Below, piece after piece: positions 44,266 through 50,842 of a DNA stretch of 64,000 bases; the stretch's first letter is position 1, and the number at the start of each line of letters is the position of its first letter. The notes beneath the pieces were generated by a model. The model saw only the letters and a list, made by a program, of their open reading frames with translations. It was not told the origin of the DNA and did not search any database. The DNA is taken from NCBI GenBank assembly GCA_946545645.1, contig CAMNNQ010000195.1, positions 1 through 64,000 on the forward strand, written 5' to 3'. Origin of the DNA: an uncultured Clostridia bacterium (lineage in GTDB: Bacteria > Bacillota > Clostridia > Oscillospirales > Ruminococcaceae). Made by a program: the position numbers and the translations under genes.

Positions 44266-44325
44266 ATAGGCGATAAGCGGGGGACCCTGCCCGGAACAGA
44301 AGAGATATAATAAAGGAGGTCAGTT

Positions 44326-44994
44326 ATGAACATCAGAGAAGCTATCAAAGCAAGACACAGCGTCCGTCAGTTCAAGGATATGCCTGTCGGTGAAGCCGAG
44401 GCTGCAAGGCTGCGGGAGATCATCGAAGAATGCAACGCAGAAAGCGGTCTTAACATCCAGCTCATAGAAAACGACCCCGATTGCTTCAACACGATGCTTG
44501 CTCACTACGGCAAGTTCAGGAATGCGGTCAATTATATAGCCCTTGTGGGGAGCAAGTCCCTTGATGACCTGGATGAGCGTGCGGGATACTACGGCCAGCG
44601 GATAGCTCTCGAAGCGCAGATGCTGGGGCTCAATACCTGCTGGGTGGCGGGGACCTACGGAAAAGGGAAGTGCAAGGCCGATACTGCCGCCGGAGAAAAG
44701 ATCGTCTGCGTTATAGCTGTCGGCTACGGCGAGACGGAGGGCGTGCCCCATAAGTCAAAGCCCCTCGCTAAGCTGTGCGCTGTAAAAAAGGACGATATGC
44801 CGGTATGGTTCAAAAACGGTATGCTCGCGGCGACCCTCGCTCCCACAGCCCTGAACCAGCAGAGATTTTTCATCGATATCGACGGCGAGGAAGCTGTCAT
44901 CACCGCTCAGAGATTCCCGTTGGCAAAGATCGATCTGGGTATCGTCAGATATAACTTTGAAGCGGCCTCGGGGCATAAATGCAGAGCGAAATGA
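44326..44994 (+). CDS. Nitroreductase family protein
   Basis: The 222-residue flavoprotein starts NIREAIKARHSVRQFKDMPV, the family's FMN-binding signature, and has YYGQRIALEAQMLGLNTCWVAG and VCVIAVGYGE. Its C-terminal half (NGMLAATLAPTALNQQRFFIDID) fits the TM1586-like nitroreductase subgroup. It likely reduces quinones or nitro compounds with NAD(P)H. AAGGAGG precedes the ATG. Confidence 0.9.
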   Translation: MNIREAIKARHSVRQFKDMPVGEAEAARLREIIEECNAESGLNIQLIENDPDCFNTMLAHYGKFRNAVNYIALVGSKSLDDLDERAGYYGQRIALEAQMLGLNTCWVAGTYGKGKCKADTAAGEKIVCVIAVGYGETEGVPHKSKPLAKLCAVKKDDMPVWFKNGMLAATLAPTALNQQRFFIDIDGEEAVITAQRFPLAKIDLGIVRYNFEAASGHKCRAK

Positions 44995-45071
44995 TAAAAA
45001 ATGGGTGCTTTTTGCGCTGAAAATACCCATAAGCTGAAAAAACACTTTTGTATTACATGGAGGAAACGATC

Positions 45072-45368
45072 ATGCAGTTTATTATCAAAGCCTATGACGG
45101 AGAGGGTATGCTTGAAAAAAGGATGCAGGTGCGTCCCCGCCATCTTGAGGGTATGGCAAAGCTGGGCAGACATATCATCTGCGCCGGCGGCCTGCTGGAT
45201 GATGAGGGGAAGATGAAGGGCTCGGCTCTGGTGGTTGAATTCCCTGACCGCGCCGCTGTCGATGAATACCTTTCAAACGAGCCCTATGTGATCGAGGGCG
45301 TATGGCAGAAGATCGAAGTCGAGACAATGAATGTAGTCCTTCTGAACGGCGAGAAGTTCGGGAAGTGA
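45072..45368 (+). CDS. YciI family protein
   Basis: I start at MQFIIKAYDG (45072), preceded by GGAGGAAACGATC. The ~98-residue protein fits YciI: RMQVRPRHLEGMAKLGRHIICAGGLLDDEGKMKGSALVVEFPDRAAVDEYLSNEPYV. The His of RPRHLE and the Asp in the second strand are the usual active-site pair. Its substrate is unknown. It follows the nitroreductase by about 80 bp and may share its transcript. Confidence 0.9.
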   Translation: MQFIIKAYDGEGMLEKRMQVRPRHLEGMAKLGRHIICAGGLLDDEGKMKGSALVVEFPDRAAVDEYLSNEPYVIEGVWQKIEVETMNVVLLNGEKFGK

Positions 45369-45388
45369 GGGCAGTTTTGGCGAATAAA

Positions 45389-45420
45389 AGCGTCTGTGAG
45401 GGATCACGGACGCTTTTTCT
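45389..45420 (+). terminator. Terminator after yciI
   Basis: AGCGTCTGTGA pairs imperfectly with TCACGGACGCT, followed by TTTTCT. Confidence 0.8.
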
Positions 45421-45557
45421 GTGTTCAGAGCTGATATTTTGATGAAAAGTAGTATAGTACCAGTTTGCGGTATTATATGTGTAGATTTTCTCTTTCGGGT
45501 GTAGTATAATATCAGACGGAGGCTATAACTTCAGACCGGATAACGGAGGTAACTATT

Positions 45558-45738
45558 ATGTCAAAAAGACCTGAATGGCTTGATAACGCGGTGTTTTATG
45601 AGGTTTATCCGCAATCCTTCAAGGACACGGACGGCGACGGTATCGGGAATATCAGCGGGATAACCCAGAAGCTCCCGTATATCAGGGATCTGGGCTGCAC
45701 AGCCCTCTGGATAAATCCCTGCTTTGAATCGCCTTTGG
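45558..45738 (+). pseudogene. Truncated GH13 alpha-glucosidase
   Basis: The first ~60 codons are the start of a family 13 glycosidase (WLDNAVFYEVYPQSFKDTDGDGIGN...YIRDLGCTALWINPCFESP), with its own GGAGGTAACT ribosome binding site. It ends abruptly at SPL, two bases before the stop of the convergent thioredoxin-like gene. The rest of the ~550-residue enzyme, including all catalytic residues, is missing. The following module appears to have replaced it. Confidence 0.85.
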
Positions 45739-45739
45739 T

Positions 45740-46117
45740 TTATTCATCAATGCACCCCGACTTATCTGTCATATTGCTTATCATAGCTGAGATCTCCGCA
45801 GACTTCAATACTCTGCCCACCGATACGACCTTTTCGTTCACCACAAGCGCAGGCATTGACATAGCACCATACTCCATGATCTTTTGCAGATCGGTAATGT
45901 ACTCGACCTCGATACCCATACCCTCCACAGCTTTCAGAGTGTTGTCATAAAGCTGATGACAGGCTTTACAGCCCGAACCGAGGACTTTGATACAGCAGAT
46001 ACCATTGACCTTTTCTCCACAACAGGTCGATGTGACCTCACTTGCAGACTGTGAATTTCCGCAGCAGCAAGTTGTTTCAGCCTTTGTTTCTTCCTTTTTC
46101 TTTCCAAACAGTGCCAT
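45740..46117 (-). CDS. Thioredoxin-like small disulfide protein with Cys-rich N-terminus
   Basis: I start at MALFGKKKEE (46117), with AGGAGGAACC upstream; the longer track ORF runs into the permease gene. Residues 16-50 are Cys-rich (TTCCCGNSQ, STCCGEKVNGICC). Residues 44-118 form a TM0996-type thioredoxin fold with GSGCKAC as redox motif and AMSMPALVVNEKVV as cis-Pro loop. Such proteins commonly accompany ArsP-type permeases. It is last in the ArsR operon. Confidence 0.85.
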   Translation of the reverse strand: MALFGKKKEETKAETTCCCGNSQSASEVTSTCCGEKVNGICCIKVLGSGCKACHQLYDNTLKAVEGMGIEVEYITDLQKIMEYGAMSMPALVVNEKVVSVGRVLKSAEISAMISNMTDKSGCIDE

Positions 46118-46128
46118 AATGGTTCCTC

Positions 46129-47130
46129 CTAAATGATATAGATTTGAATGATATTGAAGAAATATCCCACAAGGATAATTCCGACCGTACAGATTGCGAT
46201 GAAAATGCCGAGTAATTTCGGCTTGATAGCCTTTTTCAGCATGATCATCGAAGGCAGCGACAGCGTGATAACGCCCATCATAAATGCAAGAACAACACCG
46301 AGTTTTGCGCCCTTTGCGACGAGTGCTTCTGCAATGGGGATACAGCCGAATATGTCTGCATACATCGGTATTCCGCATATCGTGGCAATGATAACTCCGA
46401 ACGGATTTTCGCTACCAAGTACCTTGACGATCCATTTCTCCGGTATCCAGTTATGGATAACTGCACCTATCCCCACACCGCCTATGACATAGGGCAAGAC
46501 TTTTTTCACTGTTTCCGTGACCTGTTCCCATGAATATTTCAGCCTGTCACGCTTTGTCAGCTCGTTCTGCGGAGCGTCAATGCTCTTGCCGTTTCGGATA
46601 AACTCCTCGACCTCACTTTCAAGGTGCAGTTTTTCGATCAGCGTACCGCCGACCACAGCTATGACAAGCCCGACGATCACATATACCACAGCGACCTTCC
46701 AGCCGAATATGCTCATCAGAAGAATAAGAGAACCGAGGTCAACCATTGGCGATGAGATCAGAAATGAGAATGTCACTCCCAACGGCAGCCCTGTGCTTGT
46801 GAAACCTATAAACAGCGGTATCGACGAACATGAGCAGAACGGTGTGACCGTTCCGAGCAAGGCGGCAATGCAATTCGCACCGATGCCATGAAACCGTCCG
46901 AGTATCTTCTTTGTCCTCTCAGGCGGAAAGTAGCTCTGAATGTAGGATATAAGAAATATCAGCACACCGAGCAGCACCATGATCTTGATCACATCATAGA
47001 TGAAAAACTGCACACTTCCGCCGATTTTTTCGCTTGTATCAAGACCGCAGGTATTCAGCAACGAGCCGATCAGCCTGTTCAGCCATTTCATACAGAGAAT
47101 CTCGTCTTGTATGAAGTCCCAAATTCCCAT
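46129..47130 (-). CDS. Permease of the ArsP/DUF318 family
   Basis: The 333-residue membrane protein has eight or so membrane segments and the family's repeated signature TPFCSCSSIPLFIGFTSTGLPLGVTFSFLISSPMVD with a Cys pair. A second half-repeat follows (CGIPMYADIFGCIPIAEALVAKG). Relatives export organoarsenicals or other metal species. It is co-transcribed with the ArsR regulator and thioredoxin-like protein (11 bp gap to the latter). The actual substrate cannot be told from sequence. Confidence 0.9.
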   Translation of the reverse strand: MGIWDFIQDEILCMKWLNRLIGSLLNTCGLDTSEKIGGSVQFFIYDVIKIMVLLGVLIFLISYIQSYFPPERTKKILGRFHGIGANCIAALLGTVTPFCSCSSIPLFIGFTSTGLPLGVTFSFLISSPMVDLGSLILLMSIFGWKVAVVYVIVGLVIAVVGGTLIEKLHLESEVEEFIRNGKSIDAPQNELTKRDRLKYSWEQVTETVKKVLPYVIGGVGIGAVIHNWIPEKWIVKVLGSENPFGVIIATICGIPMYADIFGCIPIAEALVAKGAKLGVVLAFMMGVITLSLPSMIMLKKAIKPKLLGIFIAICTVGIILVGYFFNIIQIYII

Positions 47131-47210
47131 AAAGCACCCCCTTCCATAGATAAATTGAAATCAGTCGATTTATTCACGGGATAAAAAGCCGTATTTTTCA
47201 TACGGCAGAA

Positions 47211-47648
47211 TTATTCGTTTATCAGCTTTTCAGCGATCAGCACGGCACTCTCTATCATCTTAGGACATTCCGTCGCAAAGAGCCCCTTTGCCCGTGCATA
47301 AGCCTTGCCCTCGGCGGTGGAAATATCGCAGTCAAGCAGCTCGCGGCAGATGTAGGAGCCGTTCTGCTCTGCGAATTCATCAAGGAAACGCACGGCATAG
47401 CTGTTTGCTCTCTCTTTGCTGTCATAGTCACCGTCCTCGCACATACCGTATTTAAGCCCTAAAGCCATAAGTGCCCCCGTACACGCCCCGCAGACCTCAG
47501 CCTTGCACATACCGCCGCCGAAGCAAGCTCCGACTTTCAATGCCTGTTTCTTCGTCATTCCAAGCTCCTCGGCAAATGCCGCAAGCACCGCCTGAGAGCA
47601 GTAATACCGCTTTGAGAAAAGCTCGCTTGCAATCTCTGTGTGTGTCAT
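47211..47648 (-). CDS. C_GCAxxG_C_C family protein
   Basis: The 145-residue protein shows the Cys pattern of this family: YYCSQAVLAAFAEELGM, GACFGGGMCKAEVCGACTGALMALGLKYG, then YICRELLDCD and FATECPKMI. The conserved Cys residues suggest metal or redox chemistry, but no function is established. It sits between the ArsR regulator and the permease on one strand, so it is probably part of the same response. Confidence 0.9.
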   Translation of the reverse strand: MTHTEIASELFSKRYYCSQAVLAAFAEELGMTKKQALKVGACFGGGMCKAEVCGACTGALMALGLKYGMCEDGDYDSKERANSYAVRFLDEFAEQNGSYICRELLDCDISTAEGKAYARAKGLFATECPKMIESAVLIAEKLINE

Positions 47649-47693
47649 GGTTATTCTCCTCTATAATCATTTTTATCTGTGGCCAACGGATAT

Positions 47694-47999
47694 TTATTTG
47701 CAGCAGCATTCTCCGCTTTCAGGTACCTTTGTCAGCTCACGCAGACAGTTCACGGCTTTTTCCGTACCCTCCGCAGAAATGGAGTAGTACATCCACTTGC
47801 CTTCTTTTCTGCCGGACACAAGGCCGCTTTCGCAAAGTATCTTCATGTGGTGGGAAAGCGTAGGCTGGGTACACTGCATTGCTTCAAGCAGCTTGCAGGC
47901 ACATTTCTCGCCGTTTTGCAGAAGTCTGAATATCTGCACTCTGTTTTCGTCGCAGAGAGCCTTGAATATCGCTGTGATCTGTTTGTTTGTCATTTCCAT
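47694..47999 (-). CDS. ArsR family metalloregulator
   Basis: I prefer ATG 47999 (MEMTNKQ), which follows GAGGTGAGAG. The ~101-residue protein has the ArsR winged helix (ALCDENRVQIFRLLQNGEKCACKLLEAMQCTQPTLSHHMKILCESGLV) with CAC and C in the alpha-3 position known for arsenic sensing, and a C-terminal ECCCK cluster as an extra possible ligand. It represses the operon until thiophilic metal or arsenic binds. Confidence 0.9.
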   Translation of the reverse strand: MEMTNKQITAIFKALCDENRVQIFRLLQNGEKCACKLLEAMQCTQPTLSHHMKILCESGLVSGRKEGKWMYYSISAEGTEKAVNCLRELTKVPESGECCCK

Positions 48000-48011
48000 A
48001 TCTCTCACCTC

Positions 48012-48058
48012 ATATAGATGATTTTCTATATTATAGCATACATATCGAAGTTTGTCAA
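48012..48058 (-). promoter_or_regulatory. Promoter and operator of the ArsR operon
   Basis: On the minus strand TTGACA (48058-48053), 17 bp, TATAAT (48035-48030). ATATAG-N8-CTATAT (48012-48031) overlaps the -10 and start site, a plausible ArsR binding site. Confidence 0.8.
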
Positions 48059-48206
48059 TGCGTCATCAACGTTTTTTACAAAGAAGACAGCTTTAATTCC
48101 CGAGAGATCAGATAAGCCTGCGCTTGCCGGTGTCTGACATCCTAAAGGGGGATAAAGATAGCAGCAGGCCAGCAGAGAGCTTTGCATATATTTTTCTCTG
48201 ACCCCC

Positions 48207-48301
48207 TTGACAAATATAACAAAATGTGATATAATATAGTCAGTCAGAAAAAGTATAACAAGTCCGGAGTTCCATAGCGGGAGCTCCGGGCTTTTCTTTT
48301 T
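48207..48301 (+). ncRNA. Palindrome-promoter/terminator unit 1
   Basis: TTGACA (48207-48212), 17 bp, TATAAT (48230-48235): a perfect sigma-A promoter. Its spacer and -10 are filled by ATATAACAAAATGTGATAT (48214-48232), a 19-bp palindrome with one arm mismatch. Expected transcription from about 48242 meets the hairpin TCCGGAGTTCC...GGGAGCTCCGGGC-TTTTCTTTTT (48263-48301), giving a ~60-nt RNA. It may be a small RNA or an attenuated leader for the 47-residue protein at 48370. Unit structure is directly visible; function is inference. Confidence 0.65.
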
Positions 48302-48369
48302 GACGTATAAGTTTCCGTATGATTCCAATAATACAGGCGGAAGGATTTCCGCAGAAAGGAGAGGATGCC

Positions 48370-48513
48370 ATGAGCAGTAAGAAAACATCATCCGAGCTGG
48401 AGCTCAAAAAGAAGACGCTGGAGGCCTGGGCTAAGATACTGTATCGGGAGGGAAAGATAGACCTGAGCCGGTGCAACAGGATGATCGAGGCGATAGCAAA
48501 GTTAACGGCATAA
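48370..48513 (+). CDS. Small 47-residue helical protein downstream of unit 1
   Basis: ATG 48370 follows AAAGGAGAGG at the right distance; the longer track ORF contains this ribosome binding site. The product (MSSKKTSSELELKKKTLEAW onward, ending MIEAIAKLTA) is charged and predicted helical, with SxCNRMIEAIAKL near the C-terminus. I do not recognise a family. It is the only gene between unit 1 and its terminator at 48531 and so would be expressed when unit 1's hairpin is read through. Confidence 0.6.
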   Translation: MSSKKTSSELELKKKTLEAWAKILYREGKIDLSRCNRMIEAIAKLTA

Positions 48514-48530
48514 GGAAAAGAGACAAATAT

Positions 48531-48568
48531 AAGCCGCGCAGTCGGACAGGGCTGCGCGGCTTTGTCTT
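48531..48568 (+). terminator. Terminator after the 47-residue protein
   Basis: GCCGCGCAG pairs with CTGCGCGGC, followed by TTTGTCTTTT. Confidence 0.85.
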
Positions 48569-48572
48569 TTCG

Positions 48573-48744
48573 TTATGAAAGTTCTTCCAGCTTTGACCAG
48601 TCTATTTTCAGAGTCGCTGAATCGGCGGCGTACTTCATTACCTTCCGGGAGGGGATAAGGTGCTCACTGTCGTCCTCGTCGGGGATGATCAGGTATGCCC
48701 CTTTCTTCTGCCCTATGTGATCATTATAATTTATGCGGGGTCAA
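48573..48744 (-). pseudogene. C-terminal fragment of an unknown gene
   Basis: On the minus strand an open frame without a start codon reads NDHIGQKKGAYLIIPDEDDS and ends KIDWSKLEELS. Composition is protein-like and acidic. The upstream part is missing at about 48747, just before the unit 2 region. Family unknown. Confidence 0.4.
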
Positions 48745-48833
48745 AAATCAATACCCGGGGAACAACTTGCAAGTCTGGGAGCATAGGATGCAGGGGAGGT
48801 GGGGTCGCCCGCAAAAATTTTTTCTCAAACCAC

Positions 48834-48927
48834 TTGACAAATATAACATTCTGTGATATTATATAGACAGTACAAATTTACTTTGAAGTCCGGAGTTTCT
48901 ACCGCAAGGGAGCTCCGGGCTTTTTTG
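48834..48927 (+). ncRNA. Palindrome-promoter/terminator unit 2
   Basis: TTGACA (48834-48839), 17 bp, TATTAT (48857-48862) with the palindrome ATATAACATTCTGTGATAT (48841-48859). The hairpin TCCGGAGTTTC...GGGAGCTCCGGGC-TTTTTTG ends near 48927. The arms of palindrome and hairpin are conserved with unit 1 while the central bases differ. The next gene, 530 bp on, is the tyrosine recombinase. Confidence 0.65.
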
Positions 48928-49459
48928 CGTTATAACAATTCAGAGGGTCGGCCACAGCGCCCTCTTTTATATAGATCTTCTCCCTCATGGGTGAAAACAA
49001 GACGGTTATAACTCAGCGAGAGCTGAGGTGTAACCGGCTTGCAGAGATTTTCCGCGCTCCGTAAGTGCTCGGGGGCGGCTTCGGGAACGTTTCTGCGCAA
49101 CGTTTCAGGGTACCGATTTATGACGGTAAACGGCACGCCATAAGTGCTTGGCGGTCGGATTGTTAAATTGAGTATTAAGACGGCGTAGTGAGCCCGTAAA
49201 AGGGTTGCGCCATTATAAAACTTGGCTGATGCTGTTTTATCATAGATTTTTGGCATCAGCGGTCATAAGCAGGACTTGAAAAGGCTTGAATGGTCAGGAC
49301 TTGACCTTAAACGTCCGCGTCTTTGTGCTGACGTAAAACTGCACTGCCCGCCGCCGGGAGAGGACCAACTCCCATTCCCGCTTTGAGGAAAAAACAATAG
49401 TGTTATGATTTGCGGCATTCGATTTAACAGTCCGAAATATCGTACAGGAGGAGATCCAT
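48928..49459. other. Structured noncoding region before the recombinase
   Basis: No supported ORF. CGGTTATAACTCAGC-GAGA-GCTGAGGTGTAACCG (49003-49036) is a 15-bp stem with two mismatches and a tetraloop. GCTGATGC...GCATCAGC (49225-49260) is another inverted repeat. AACGTTT occurs twice within about 20 bp near 49088-49108. The region could be a long 5' leader or hold recombination or binding sites. Confidence 0.5.
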
Positions 49460-50518
49460 ATGAAAACACGCAACAAACAGCTGACCTATGCCCTGAGGGA
49501 GAATCTGGAAAGAATGACTGCTTACGGCGAGAGCAAGTATGCCTACCGTCAGCAGACCAACGAACTGCGCCGGAGAGCCAGGAACGAGCTGATCTGCCAG
49601 CACAAGACCCCGGAGGAGATCGAGAAGGCGCTGCTGCATATCGACGCAGCAAAGGACAAGATATTCAGCTACGGGACGATGCGCTCCTATATCAGATTTG
49701 TGGCGGATTTCGCCGCATTTGTTGCAGAGAAAACGGGTACCTCCCGCACCTCTGTGGAGGACAGCGTGAAATATATACAGCCCTATGTGGACTACCTTAT
49801 ATATAGGTGCAACTCTCCGAACACCATAAACCTGAAACTCTCCGCTGTCTGCAAGGCCACCGGGCAATACGTTGTCGATTATACCCACCCGGAGCGCAGA
49901 TATGCCGATGTGACAAGGGGAGTAAAAGCCGCTGTCCGGGATAAGTTCAACGAGCACCGCGCAGCAGAGGCATTGGAGCTCAACCGCGCCATAGGTCTCC
50001 GCAGGTCGGAGCTTGGCAGGGTAACTATATTCGATGTTTCCTGGGAGGGCGAGAAAAGCGCCACTATAAGGAGCATCGGCAAGGGCGGAAAGTGCAACGA
50101 GACCTATATCACAGACCCGGCAAAGCTGGATATCCTTACGAAATACTATTGCGATGCTATTGCCGACGGCCGGGCAGATCTGCTGACAAAAGAGCAGATG
50201 CACCACGATGCAGACCTGCATCACGCGAGAGCGATGTGTGCGATAGATGAATACAGGCGTGTCATGTCGGAGATCAAAGATAATCCCGCGAAGCGTGAGG
50301 AGTATAAGAGGTTTATAGTGGAGTTCTTCGCAAAACACAACAAGCCACTGCGGGAGAACCTCGACAAGCCCTATTTTCTCCGCGGAGCAGGGAAGGCTAT
50401 GCAGGAAAGCCGCGGGCGGGAGTTTAAGTTTGACAGGGTGGCGGTTCTCTATGTCAGCGCAACTATACTGCACCATTTCAGGAGCGATACCACCGTACAG
50501 CATTATCTCATCAAGTGA
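49460..50518 (+). CDS. Divergent tyrosine recombinase
   Basis: The 352-residue protein has an N-terminal helical part (1-75), a core-binding domain (about 75-165: YGTMRSYIRFVADFAAFVAE...NTINLKLSAVCKATGQYV) and a catalytic domain: Arg in AIGLRRSELGR (~180), Lys in GKGGKCNE, His-x-x-Arg in LHHARA (~255) and C-terminal LHHFRSDTTVQHYLIK, with the presumptive nucleophile Tyr 5 residues before the end. Spacing around HxxR is unusual and an extra ~70-residue segment separates it from the Tyr. ACAGGAGGAGATCC precedes the ATG. It is flanked by palindrome units and has a bare palindrome 12 bp after its stop. Confidence 0.8.
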   Translation: MKTRNKQLTYALRENLERMTAYGESKYAYRQQTNELRRRARNELICQHKTPEEIEKALLHIDAAKDKIFSYGTMRSYIRFVADFAAFVAEKTGTSRTSVEDSVKYIQPYVDYLIYRCNSPNTINLKLSAVCKATGQYVVDYTHPERRYADVTRGVKAAVRDKFNEHRAAEALELNRAIGLRRSELGRVTIFDVSWEGEKSATIRSIGKGGKCNETYITDPAKLDILTKYYCDAIADGRADLLTKEQMHHDADLHHARAMCAIDEYRRVMSEIKDNPAKREEYKRFIVEFFAKHNKPLRENLDKPYFLRGAGKAMQESRGREFKFDRVAVLYVSATILHHFRSDTTVQHYLIK

Positions 50519-50529
50519 TATTTGTGAAA

Positions 50530-50548
50530 ATATCACAAAATGTGATAT
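50530..50548 (+). promoter_or_regulatory. Perfect 19-bp palindrome without promoter
   Basis: ATATCACA-AAA-TGTGATAT: both 8-bp arms pair perfectly. In-register promoter boxes are absent (TGTGAA and TATGGA). It lies 12 bp after the recombinase stop and 40 bp before unit 4. It is the best match to the motif in the promoter units. Confidence 0.7.
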
Positions 50549-50580
50549 GGATGTTTGTGAAGAATTTTATCGCAGTGCTA

Positions 50581-50672
50581 TTGACAGATATAACAATTTG
50601 TGATATAATTTACCTGTAAGCAAAAGTGTGAAAAGTACCGAGTTCCAAATTTGGGGCCCGGTATTTTTATTT
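50581..50672 (+). ncRNA. Palindrome-promoter/terminator unit 4
   Basis: TTGACA (50581-50586), 17 bp, TATAAT (50604-50609), with palindrome ATATAACAATTTGTGATAT (50588-50606). A divergent hairpin TACCGAGTTCCAAATTTGGGGCCCGGTA-TTTTTATTTTT ends near 50672. Palindrome, spacing and hairpin position match units 1 and 2. Downstream lies the 36/512/90-residue gene set. Confidence 0.65.
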
Positions 50673-50710
50673 TTGCTCCGAAATATGTAAAAGGGAGGTG
50701 GTTTGTCCTT

Positions 50711-50821
50711 ATGGGACAGCGCAGTAAAAGGGCGTATATGCGCCTGAAAGAAAAGCCGCTTACAGCGGCGGATAGTTTACGGATGAGGGATCCTTTCGGG
50801 GGGTCCCTCAAAATATTGTGA
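50711..50821 (+). CDS. Small basic 36-residue peptide
   Basis: Too short for the ORF track. GGGAGGTGG lies upstream of ATG 50711 and the product begins MGQRSKRAYMRLKEKPL and ends GGSLKIL, strongly basic in its first half. It ends 21 bp before the 512-residue gene, so it is probably the first cistron of that operon. No family recognised. It could be a DNA- or RNA-binding peptide or a coupling leader. Confidence 0.5.
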   Translation: MGQRSKRAYMRLKEKPLTAADSLRMRDPFGGSLKIL

Positions 50822-50842
50822 GATGAAAGGAGTTATGATGCT

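Noticed and set aside
49003-49036. Stem-loop considered as a tRNA or integron attC site
   Set aside because: It lacks a cloverleaf and T-loop signature, and no attC core sites or cassette array could be recognised.
49424-50536. 370-codon minus-strand ORF over the recombinase
   Set aside because: The plus-strand frame carries recombinase motifs and a strong ribosome binding site; the antisense frame does not.
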